A DNA stretch of 64,000 nt from Ctena decussata. Lineage: Eukaryota; Mollusca; Bivalvia; Lucinida; Lucinidae. The DNA is taken from positions 23,760,460 through 23,824,459 of the forward strand of contig OZ022500.1 in the NCBI GenBank assembly GCA_963989385.1. Reading direction: 5' to 3'. The translations under genes were made by a program, and so were the position numbers. This document shows positions 23,001-31,300 of the stretch, in pieces. Under the pieces are notes generated by a model that was not told the origin of the DNA, made no database searches, and worked only from the letters and a program-made list of their open reading frames with translations. Numbering within the stretch: position 1 is the stretch's first letter; every line of letters starts with the position of its first letter.

Positions 23001-23646
23001 GCTTCTCAAAATCTATTCTGGAAGCACTTATAAATATGAAAATGTTAAAAACAAAATTTCCGATTTTCGCTCCATAAGGCTCAAAATGCCAGACACTGTC
23101 ACATATATGGACATGGGTACCATGTTGGTCTTGTTGGTCATTCAAACAAACGTTCATTCCCCTCACCCATGGAGGCTTGGAATGAAGTTTGGTTACAATC
23201 TGACCTGAGCCTTTGAAGCAGTCATTTGAAGGACTGATGGACGATGGAGTCTGCTGTTAGATAAGCTCCTCTGGAGTCTTTCCTTTGGATGAGCTAAAAT
23301 TACTGGGGATTCAGATTTTTACCGCAATGTGGGTATCTATTAGCACACCTAAAAATAATGAATTTTCCATTTGGGACAAATGGAAAATTTATTTTTTCAG
23401 GTGTCCCAGTATTTAAGCACATTAGGGTACATGTTTGAAGCACTGAGGATATTTCGTGTCTCCAACTTTCCAATCTGTCAGATATCCCCTATACATTAAA
23501 AAGAGTACAATATTTATGTTTTCTAGGTTGCAAGAAGTGATGTGTTTCAAGAAGTTACCTTAGAACTGCCAGTTTCAGAGGATGTGAAACAGGTTCTAGG
23601 CTTTTTCACCACGGAATATAGAATTACAACATACTGCAATGATTGA
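13957..23646 (+). CDS. NAT9: N-acetyltransferase 9, complete seven-exon gene
   Basis: Exons at 13957-14033, 16891-17000, 17846-17905, 18954-19034, 19458-19517, 21845-21939 and 23527-23646 join in frame with GT/AG at every junction. They give 200 residues plus TGA, against 207 in human NAT9. NAT9 is a GNAT-family acetyl-CoA-dependent acetyltransferase; the Drosophila homologue is linked to microtubule stability. Diagnostic blocks are LVPYEAKHVPRYHEWM (about 16-31), LTASEPLTLEEEYKMQ (39-54), GDVNLFLN (87-94), the acetyl-CoA-binding loop ARGKGRGKEA (113-122), AKIGYSNQSS (139-148) and VFQEVTL (167-173). The start was chosen because MKLNKNT matches the family N-terminus. No frameshift or stop breaks it. 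All introns carry transposon copies. It converges with the receptor-like gene on the other strand. Confidence 0.95.
14034..16637. other. NAT9 intron 1, with an AT-rich GATATC/ATATAAG region
   Basis: From about 14770 to 15850 the sequence is rich in degenerate ATAAGATATC-type words on both strands, suggesting an old AT-rich satellite or minisatellite interrupted around 15100-15470. A MITE-7 fragment occupies 16388-16562. Confidence 0.5.
16388..16562 (+). mobile_element. MITE-7 copy, left end missing
   Basis: MITE-7 full copies start near GTACACTTTCAGGGGAAGCA and hold a central hairpin AAAGGAAAGAATTTGCTCC against GGAGCAAATTCTTTCCTTT. They end in a TTGTTCCCCTTTGTAAAAAT block and an inverted GTGTACCCAT. 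Here the centre and right half are clear. Confidence 0.75.
16638..16878. mobile_element. MITE-1 copy 1, touching the NAT9 exon 2 acceptor
   Basis: MITE-1 is a foldback of about 240 bp with termini like ATGAGCCGCGACACGA and inner arms CAGATCAGCCTGGGCATC / GATGCCCAGGCTGATCTG. This diverged copy ends only 12 bases before exon 2, so its right arm provides most of the pyrimidine-rich stretch before the acceptor. Confidence 0.88.
16891..17000 (+). CDS. NAT9: NAT9 exon 2
   Basis: Acceptor TTATCTCAG. Encodes YHEWMKSKELQILTASEP and EEEYKMQQSWREDED, the most conserved part of NAT9. It ends with the first base of a lysine codon, then GTAGGT. Confidence 0.95.
17010..17234. mobile_element. MITE-6 copy (pogo/Tigger-like termini)
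   Basis: The ends read inward as CAGTCAACTCTAGATATCTC and its inverse, and the centre folds on AAATTTTCTGG/CCAGAAAATTT. The TA-flanked CAGTCAACTCTCGATATC style is typical of pogo-related MITEs. The element starts about 10 bases after the exon 2 donor. Confidence 0.78.
17250..17560. repeat. Dispersed repeat shared with 24045-24320
   Basis: GGAGGGCATATGCTATACCC, a block around TGTTAGCGTCCTC, GTGATCAG and CAGCAGCTGCAT are shared with 24.05-24.32 kb. The first part is shared inverted with 58.25-58.32 kb. Class unknown. Confidence 0.6.
17577..17786. mobile_element. Inverted-repeat element of about 210 bp
   Basis: CAGTGCTGGAAACTC at the left and GGTTTCCAGCACTG at the right are inverted. Inner segments built on GGGCCACTAAAG and CAGTGGCCCAAA also pair. 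No target duplication found. Confidence 0.6.
17846..17905 (+). CDS. NAT9: NAT9 exon 3
   Basis: Acceptor TTTCTTTCAG. Encodes CTFIILDGQPQQRSCESEI, the strand after the SWREDEDK turn. Both ends are phase 1. Donor GTGAGT. Confidence 0.93.
17995..18234. mobile_element. MITE-1 copy 2, full length
   Basis: 240 bp, both termini intact (ATGAGCCACGACACGA and its inverse). This is the best-preserved copy for the central AGCTTAGACCCTTAGCTACC segment. Confidence 0.93.
18327..18425 (-). mobile_element. MITE-7 fragment, reversed
   Basis: The left half of the family in reverse, ending in TTGAAAGTGTACCCATTC. Confidence 0.65.
18755..18905. mobile_element. MITE-5 copy
   Basis: MITE-5 is a foldback centred on AGATCTGTCTTATAAGACAG with flanking TTTTGGGATTGTTTTG and terminal CTATAAGA/CTTATAAC segments. 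This copy has an intact centre. Confidence 0.75.
18954..19034 (+). CDS. NAT9: NAT9 exon 4
   Basis: Acceptor TATTGTTAG. Encodes DSMIGDVNLFLNNPDD and EVEIMIA, the central strands that lead to the cofactor loop. Phase 1 at both ends. Donor GTAAAT. Confidence 0.93.
19458..19517 (+). CDS. NAT9: NAT9 exon 5, acetyl-CoA loop
   Basis: Acceptor TTTTCAG. Encodes EPGARGKGRGKEALCCMMKY. RGKGRG at residues 114-119 is the R/Q-x-x-G-x-G/A pyrophosphate-binding loop of GNAT enzymes. Donor GTAACT. Confidence 0.94.
19672..19830 (+). mobile_element. MITE-7 copy
   Basis: Left terminus, AAATTGCTCC/GGAGCAAATT centre and part of the right arm are recognisable. Confidence 0.65.
20134..20369. mobile_element. MITE-1 copy 3
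   Basis: Both arms present. Right terminus mutated to TTGCGGCCAC. Confidence 0.88.
20500..20735. mobile_element. MITE-11 copy
   Basis: Foldback sharing CCAACAATGTGGCAATTTTG, TGTGACAAGC and GGCTCTGATCAGACTGCA with 59680-59925. A related pair of ends frames each copy. Confidence 0.7.
20857..21056 (+). mobile_element. MITE-7 copy
   Basis: Near full length, from GTACACTTTCAGGGGAAGCA to GGCAGGTACACC. Confidence 0.75.
21698..21818. repeat. GC-rich foldback hairpin in NAT9 intron 5
   Basis: CACGGTTGTTTCGATCCCAG continuing through CCCTGATCTCAGCCC is repeated inverted. The centre holds CGCCTTCGGGCTTGGGC. A related CAGCCCT-rich block sits at 21150-21260. Confidence 0.78.
21845..21939 (+). CDS. NAT9: NAT9 exon 6
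   Basis: Acceptor TTTTTTTCTAG. Encodes GIEELSLKHFTAKIGYSNQS and LNLFSKLGFKE; the asparagine before the QSS helix and the GF before the last strand are GNAT hallmarks. It ends on a codon boundary with donor GTGAGA. Confidence 0.94.
22351..22563. mobile_element. MITE-1 copy 4, with internal deletions
   Basis: Termini intact, central segment shortened to about 210 bp. Confidence 0.85.
22640..23330. other. Intronic stretch with an unrecognised 113-codon ORF
   Basis: The ORF at 22867-23208 (plus) and a 65-codon one on the other strand overlap. I recognise no domain in either. Composition is less AT-rich than the surroundings, with repeated TGACGTCA words near 22677-22710. Possibly part of an undescribed element. 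Confidence 0.3.
23335..23430. mobile_element. MITE-3 copy
   Basis: MITE-3 is a foldback of about 105 bp with ends near CCCTAATGTGCTTAAGTA and a centre AATTTTCCATTTGGGACAAA. Here the right end CACATTAGGGTA is intact and the left end diverged. Confidence 0.8.
23527..23646 (+). CDS. NAT9: NAT9 exon 7, terminal
   Basis: Acceptor TTTTCTAG. Encodes VARSDVFQEVTLELPVSEDV and a short diverged C-terminus ending CND, then TGA. The VFQEVTL strand is conserved in the family; the tail after it is variable. Lack of introns after the stop was not tested. Confidence 0.93.
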   Translation, partial: VARSDVFQEVTLELPVSEDVKQVLGFFTTEYRITTYCND

Positions 23647-24044
23647 TGTTTCGGCACAAAGCTGCTATGAAATTTGCAGACAGTCAAGGCAAAAGTTAAC
23701 CAGACTGTCCATGTAAGGTGTATTCATGGAAAAGCTGTGTGCATTTATAGAGAAAAATGGACTGATCAGCATGCATACCCAGATCAGCCAGCACATTTGC
23801 ACAGTAGATGAATAGAATATAATAGAATATATTTTATTTCCATATCGGGCCCATATAGGCATAACACCAGACATTACCAAATAACTGTTATGCACTATAT
23901 ACGCAATACACTGTATGAGCTACATAGGGTTGATGAGTATTTCCTGTTCACATCAAGCAAGTGGGTCCTGAGGAATCAAATATGCAAAACAGTGAAGACT
24001 TACTAAGTTGAATAAGCAGAATTTCAGAGACAGCCACTCTGCCA
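23647..24044. other. Probable NAT9 3' untranslated region and flank
   Basis: No polyadenylation site could be fixed with confidence. Nothing else seen. Confidence 0.35.
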
Positions 24045-24320
24045 TTTTTAGTGTGCCTTTGGGAAGCAAAGGAGGGCTTATGCTATACCCCAGCATCGAA
24101 GTCTGAGTATGTGTTAGCGTCCTCATCCGTGATCAGTTTAACCAATGTTAACAGTTGCATTCAACTAAATATTTAACTCTGTATTTTACAAATTACAGCA
24201 GCTACAGTCATCATACTTGGTACATATATACATGCATATGACTGCAGCAGCTGCATGACACAATTCTTTTTCCTTGATCTATGTTATGGTTGACCGACTA
24301 CGGTGTTTGGCTCAGTTTTT
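24045..24320. repeat. Second copy of the dispersed repeat at 17250-17560
   Basis: Same order of blocks: AGGAGGGCTTATGCTATACC, GTTAGCGTCCTC, then GCAGCAGCTGCATGA. Confidence 0.6.
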
Positions 24321-24979
24321 AGGCAAAAAAATTGGTTTTGATGTTACCTTTGAGACAAGAGAGTTGATACTTGGTCATGTTGCAATCCCTTTAATTGCAG
24401 CAGCTGCAAAGCTTCCATGCAGACTCCAGTGTCCTTGACCTTTATTCATGGTCCAGTGATTTTGCCTTATATTTCCAACACTGTGCCTTTGTAAAATGTT
24501 CACCTGTGTCTCGCTACTGTTAAAACTAGTTTACAATAACAGGGTAAGAAGTTTAGCAGAAATACCAATTTATCTGTATTTGCCTTTATGATCCTTACAT
24601 CCTAAGAACTGGACTCTGAGGATCTACCTTATGGGAATCTGCTTCTAGAAGGGCAATTTTAAGTGAGATTATCACAATTTGTGAGAATTGTCCCTTGACC
24701 AAGGCAACTGGATAGTCCTAGACCTTGTACTTTAGATTTATTCAGTCATAGAAAATGTCGAAACATAAATTGGCTGTGATAGAACAGATTCTGATGTGTT
24801 CATATAATTTTATTTTCATATAAAATATACAATGAGCTGTATAAAAGTTTTGATTACAAAATATAATGAAAATCTCTCACACATATCCCTCTTGTTGTTT
24901 TGTTCAACAACCTTACACAATGCTACAGATAAGCAGAATATACAATGATACTTCATAAAAATTGTGTTATCTGTAACAC
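24321..24979. other. Intergenic stretch, nothing recognised
   Basis: Ordinary AT-rich sequence between the convergent genes. Confidence 0.35.
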
Positions 24980-25365
24980 ACAACTGAATTGTCTCCCTTA
25001 ACTAAGAAAAGGGAAGTAATAGTTTAAGGGAGGGAAAAGATTATCTCCCTTGACTTATAAAAAAAAGAGGTAAAGATTTTGCAAAGAGAGGAAATGGATT
25101 ACCTCCCTTGACTTACAAAGGTTAATAGAATATGTTGCAAAGGGAGGCAATTGAACTGATAGAACATAACTGGCTTACCTCCCTTGTCTAATAACAGTCA
25201 GGGAAGCAAATAGGGAGGCAGACTGGATTATATCTTTTGACTAATAAAGGTAAGGGAAGAAAACATTTTGCAAGGGAGGCAATTTAATTGCCTCCCTTGC
25301 AAAATATTTACTTCCCTTTACTATACTGGCTAATGGAGATAATTTAGTATTGTCTCCCCTGCTAA
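24980..25365. repeat. Degenerate tandem repeat of CCTCCCTTGACT-type units
   Basis: Units of roughly 60-75 bases alternate TACCTCCCTTGACT-like words with inverse GCAAAGGGAGGCAA-like words, about five times. The last pair folds into a hairpin around GGAGGCAATTTAATTGCCTC. Confidence 0.65.
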
Positions 25366-26570
25366 GAACGCGTCACAGCATGTTTTTGCGGAGACTGGAA
25401 ATTATCATCAAACCCTCCTTTATCCTGTAGCTAGCACTTGATATATATTTTGAATATCGTCACATACATACAATGAGTATTATACAGATATATGTCACTC
25501 AAAGTGGCATTATGCATTTTATATTCAATTATGCATTGTTTGAAATACAGCAGTTTTCTATATAAACCTTTTTAAGAATATTATGACACAATAAGGCCTA
25601 GCCTAATGTACAAAAGAGAAAGTAAAAATTTATAAGGTCCTACAAAATATATGTAAAAATTTACTGAGTCTTACAAAATATATTAACATTATCAAAAGAC
25701 AGTTTGTATTTAAAAAATTGACCATCTATTAATATTTTCTGGGATTTTTTTGTGTTTTTTTTCAATAAGCCATCTGATCTGGAGTGAAAAATTTGGCATT
25801 TTCTGAAAAATGGGCTTGCTGTTCAAAATCTAAGAATTTTCAGTTTCAGATAGTGTTGTGTAAAATAAATAAAATAAAGTCCAAAAGTAATTAAAGAGGA
25901 AATTTTAGAATTTTGTCCATAAAATATCACTATTTCCATAACAAAACTTAATGAAATCATGTGCACAGTTATATAAACTCAGCTAATCATGATTATATTA
26001 GAGAAGCAACATTTAACACAAATCACTACATTATTACCATTCACTGACCTAATAATCACTCAGTATGCTTTGACTTTTTTTTTAGCAAAAGATAGTTATT
26101 GTAAAAGCTTAAAGTGAATTTGCATACACCAACATTAAGAATGAATTTCCATTCTTCAAGAACTACAGCTGAAAGCCTTTAAGGGTTCCATAACAGTACA
26201 TGGCATGAAATTACACTCTGCTAATGTCAGAAGAAATATTCAGTGTTGAAACAGCCATGTTTTGCTCAAAAATGACTTTGTCATCGAACAGTAGTTCAAA
26301 TGTAAGATTTTAGCATAGTGTGGTTATTAGAGCAGAAATGGTAATAAATTCAACTACAGCTATGCACATATCAATATTTTCCTGAAAATCTATATCCATT
26401 CTAATCTCATCTCTTAAAATACCAGTACTTTCTGTACAATGTCATGGATTTCTCTTGGAAATGAAACATGCCACACAAAAAGAATGCCTCTCAAACTTGG
26501 CCAGAGTTGAAATACAGATGAAATTGCGGATAATTTGGCGATAGTTCTCTTCTTTTTCTGTAGCAATGTA
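25366..26570. other. Intergenic AT-rich stretch
   Basis: No gene, RNA or repeat terminus recognised. Confidence 0.35.
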
Positions 26571-26675
26571 CCGTAATGTGCCTAAATTTTGGGACACCTG
26601 AAATAATTAATTTTCCATTTGTCCCAAATGGAAAATTAATTATTTCAGGTGTCCCAATACTTCCGCTCATTACGG
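26571..26675. mobile_element. MITE-3 copy, near-perfect palindrome, TA-flanked
   Basis: CCGTAATGTG at the left mirrors CTCATTACGG at the right, with TA outside both. Arms of about 45 bases around AATTTTCCATTTGTCCCA. Confidence 0.88.
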
Positions 26676-26870
26676 TATGTTGTGGCTCCTCATTAGAACT
26701 GCCTCAGTGAGACAGTTCTAATGAGGGTCCATAGCTGGAAATAAGGGAATTAATTGGTGATCATTTTGGATAATTTTTGAAAGTTCATCATCAAAGCAAA
26801 ATTTATGTTGTGACCCCTCAGAACCATCTTGCTGAGACAGTTCTAATGAGTAGTCACAATCAATGTTTCT
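26676..26870. mobile_element. MITE-4 remnants
   Basis: Two inverted TTAGAACTGYCTCAGTGAG-type hairpins and TTGTGACCCCTCA words, partly scrambled. Confidence 0.55.
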
Positions 26871-27216
26871 ATGCAGAAGTCTAAGAAATAGCAGCAGATA
26901 ATCGCTTATGGGTGTAGTCTTACTATAAGATTATAACCACTCAACAGAGTATACATGTATACTTTAAAATAAGGCCAGTCGTTTCTGATGTAAGTTTAGC
27001 GAGGCAGCATTTTTTAATTGCACTTGTACCATGTCTATGAAATGAAAGCACCTGAATATCATGTAAAATTTCATGTTCCTGTATATACAAGTATTTGAAA
27101 TGCAAATCTTCACTAATAGTCCAAATTTCTGAGGGTGAATATTTAAGTTGCTCCTTATTTCAAATTCAAACTGAAAGCATAAATTGCCACTCTGCTTACG
27201 AGATGTGTTCTAACAT

Positions 27217-27406
27217 AGCCCTAGATAAGAGGAGTATTTGATAATAATTAAGGATATTTTTTCATCGAAACCATATCTTGTGGCCCCTCAGCTGAACTGT
27301 CTTATTGAAATGGTTCAGATGAGGGGTCACAACATATATTTTTATGGAGAATTAACAAAAATTGTCCCCAATTATCACCAAATACTCCCTCTTATCTACA
27401 GCTCTG
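27217..27406. mobile_element. MITE-4 copy, full length
   Basis: MITE-4 termini read CCTAGATAAGAGGAGTATTT and the inverse. The inner arms CATATCTTGTGGCCCCTCAG and their partner surround a short central hairpin. Confidence 0.85.
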
Positions 27407-28183
27407 TCTAGCATTCATAATGGGAATACTAAAGGATGACATCCAAGTGTACCTACCCACCTTAAAACCTTGAATACTACAGTTTGTATAAAAATTCTAC
27501 CCTCAAAATTTTGGCTTATCTGGAGCCCTGAAATAGCACATAAACTATTCAGCAGTGTATTATATCAACAACATGTATTTTTCAGCAGTTCATATATATA
27601 ATTTCAGCAACTCTTTTTTTTTAATGCATACTCAGGCATAGATTGTCTTTTAAAAACATATACAACATAAATTGCTTCTTTTTCTGCTGTCTAAACATCA
27701 TCTTCAAGCACAAGTACACATAATTGGTAGAAATGATATATTGGGGCAAAATAGAAATTTTACTCCTATAATGTGAATATATATGTATATACATATGATG
27801 AAAGGATTAACTGAGACCAAAGAAATAAATTTATTTATCTGCAGTTGCCTGACTTCCCACCAATATCGTCCTTACCAAAACAGTTCTTGGAAAGCATTTT
27901 ATTTTTGTTAGGAAAGTCTTTTGTAACACATGAAATATTAAATATAGAACTAAATTTATCTTGTGAACTTTAGAGTTGAAATATATTTTGGCTACTCGCC
28001 TGTCTATGGGTGTCTACGGCTATTTTCATATAAAGCTATGGGTTGGCAACAACAAACAATAAAATTATTACGCTTGGCCTGATTCATGGCATATAAGAAT
28101 ATAAGAACCGGTAACAGTTTTGATTCTTAACGAACAAAAGCACAATTACACAATGATGCACATAATATCATAACAAAATAATA
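27407..28183. other. Probable 3' untranslated region and flank of the receptor-like gene
   Basis: AT-rich. On the minus strand an AATAAA lies at 27835-27830, about 350 bases past the stop, and could be a polyadenylation signal. Further AATAAA words occur on that strand, so the end is not fixed. Confidence 0.35.
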
Positions 28184-28335
28184 TCATCGTTGGAATGATA
28201 TAAATTGTGGAATGTCATTAGTTGAATCTGGTATATCCTCCGGTGGAATGATACGTTTTGTGGAATACCATTGGTGGATAGGCATCATTGGTGGATTGAT
28301 ATTCTCAGTGGAATGATAAATCAGGTAGATGTTAG
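28184..28335 (-). CDS. Receptor-like gene, last coding exon (tentative)
   Basis: Acceptor TTTTCCAGACAG, then 50 codons from ANIYLIYHSTENINPPM to QFISFQR and TGA. Its phase fits the preceding exon (one base plus two). The DNA is mildly repetitive (GGTGGAATGATA-like words on the plus strand), so the frame could be open by chance. Another acceptor or terminal exon is possible. Confidence 0.45.
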
Positions 28336-31300
28336 CTGTCTGGAAAACTTGTTCTATGCTACAAACACTGCAGGATCTGAAATGAGAAAGACTTGCTTTA
28401 GCCAAGTTATGCCTAGTAAACTCTTTCTTTGTACCTCACAACTCACAGGTCTATTCCCGATAAGAAGGGGTTGGATTTGATTTTTTTTCTCAAATTCCAG
28501 TATTGCAAACAGTGCAGATCCTGATCAGATGCCATGTTCTATGGCATCTGATCTGGGTCTACACTGTTTGCAAATGTTCCATATATTTACTAAAAAATCA
28601 ATTGTGCCTATTATTTAATCCCATTAATGCCTAGTTTTATACATGAACACTAGGCAGTTTAAAATGGGTAAATTACAACATCAAATTTTTTTTCGGTTTG
28701 TTGAAAATAACTCTTAGCTAGACATGACTTTTCTTGTGCATCAGATAACGATATCTGTGAGTTTCACCTAAACCCATGTGATGTCAGTAATATAAACTGA
28801 GGATTTTCATTGACGCTAAACTCTGAACCCACATGGCAGAGGAAAAAGCCAATCTTAAGGCAAACATCATGAACAAAGTCTGTAAAACATTATGCACGTA
28901 CTCTGTACCGAGACTGTCAAATCTGAAGTTGTTATTGTCTAATCGTGCCTGTTTAAGGAGGCCACAGCCAGTGGGTACAAACCATATCCAGCACATAACT
29001 TCAGTGTGTGTTGTGTTTTGTGTGCAAATCTATAGCTTTCCTGCTTTGATAAGGCAGTGACAAGTCAATCACCAACTGCAACCCTCATTCCGCTTTTTCC
29101 AGCTTAGAGCATGCTGGGTGCAGATTTCATGGTCTATTGGTTTGGAAAAATCATTTGGATATGTCACTGCTCTTACTAGTACAGTAATACATGCATTTTA
29201 ACCCTTAAAGCGCCAAAATGAAAAATTGTTGAATTTGCAAACAGTGTAGATCAAGATGAGGTGGCTCATAATGAGCCACCTTATCTGGATCTACACTGTT
29301 TGCCCTATAGTCTTTGAATTCTCAATATAATATAGCTTGGACAAAACATTTTTTTAAATTTCTGCAGACGTAAATTTTGTCGTCTGCTTTCTGGTGCATT
29401 AAGGGTTAAAATGAGATCATTCTTACCTCCAACGGCTGACCCAGTATATGCCTGATTATCATAGACAATCTCGGTGGTTGGTGCTAACATCAATTTCTGT
29501 GATGTAAAGTTGTACGGGCTCTGGCCATAAGAATGTACGCTAACCTTGTCCACTCTGTCACCTTGGAATTCTGTGTACTGAGCACTTCGAGGGGTTGGGG
29601 CACGCCTATCAGATTAAAAATATTATTAAATATTAGAGTTCATTAAAAAAGGTTCTTTTAGGTAAATGGAACACTTTCAGGGGAAGCAACTCTGGCATAT
29701 TCATTTTTACCTCCCTTCTAAAACGTCATCTCTGGAAGGGAAGAATCTGCTGTCAAATTTGCTACAGGAGGAAATTCTTTTCTGTAACAGTAGACCCCAT
29801 TTTTGTAAGGGCTCAGTCCTCCAGGGAGGCAAACAGGTAGTCACAGTTATTCCCCTTTGTTAAACTGGCAGAAAAACATGGGAGATGTACCCAGATACCT
29901 TAACAAACCATATTTTCTCAGAGCAGCCTTCTGTTGCAATTTTTCTAAAACTGAACATCTACCCTAATGTAAGTATATATTGGAACACCCACAACTAATG
30001 AATTTTCCATTTGGGACAAATGCAATTTTTTTATTTAGGGTGTCCCAATACTTAAGCACATTAGGATAATTTGTAAATATAAATGCATATGCGTACAGAA
30101 AAGACTTATCAGACTGCTTAGAGTCTACACTGTTTGGCAGGAGCAGTTTCCAGATAGAACAATTTAGATATACCATATTAATCCTATTAAATACCCCCTG
30201 GCATTTAACTGCATTTTACAAAAGGGGGCATTATTTAGGGCCTACAGAGTAGTAGTAAATCAGCCACAGTCAACATATTTCTAATACACACTATAAAGGC
30301 GAATGGATTTACTTTCAGACGAATCAATTCTAATATTTTCCCTTTCTTTTCCTCCCTTCTAAAAGGGTCATCTCTTCCAGAAAAGAATTTGCTCCTCCAG
30401 GAGCAAATTCTTTCCTTGAAGAGTGGACCCCATTCAAAGAGCTGCATCCTCCAGAGAAGGAAACATGAATTCATGTTGTTCCCCTTTGTAAAACGAATGA
30501 AAAACATGCAGGTTAGCAAGTCATCAATATATACCCTGTTTCTGGAATAGTGGCAGGGGGTGTTTATTAGAGCAGGGGCATTTATTAGGATTAATAAGGT
30601 ACATTTATACAGGAACAAATACAGTGCTTGAAATTTTTAAAAAAATTACCATAGAAGAGCCTTATGATGTACAGTTGCAGCAACAGTACTTATCATACCA
30701 CTTAGGGGATAACTGTATTGAAAATTGCCATTTGGGGAGGTAAATCGTCAGTTTGATGGTCGGAAATTTTGTTCTACGGCGACACACCAGTGGAGCCGTA
30801 AAATGCAATTTGCGACCATAAAACCGACTATTTACCTCCCCAAATGACAATTTTCAATACAATTATCCCCATTCTAATGCACTTTTTCTTATTTTCACCT
30901 TCAAAATGTACTACTTTGCACCCATCGCAAGTGCTTTAAGCAACGCAAAACCAGACTTTAGCCAATCAGAAGCGACGTTTTATATGACGTCGGATTTGCA
31001 ACAGTATATCGCAGGATATACTGTGGCAAAGTTTTGACGTTATCCAATCAGACGTCCGGTTTCATTCGTAACCGCATTAAAATGCAAATTCTCAGAAATA
31101 GAACTTTTACAGAAATTTTATCAAATACTTTCCTCACCTGGAGTTGCAACACAACACACCTACAATTAGTTCTTGCTTTTGTGACTAAACCAATTTTAAG
31201 CTTTTTGCTTTTGCAAGATGAGTGAAATCATCAATGTTTATATGTATATAGCCATACAATCTATAAAAGTTAATTTTTCAACAGTCACTAACAAAAGTTA

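Noticed and set aside
22867..23208. 113-codon ORF in NAT9 intron 6 as a gene
   Set aside because: No recognisable domain, an equally plausible overlapping frame on the other strand, and an intronic position among repeats.
28271..28480. Plus-strand ORF opposite the tentative last exon
   Set aside because: A shadow of the minus-strand reading, with no recognisable domain.
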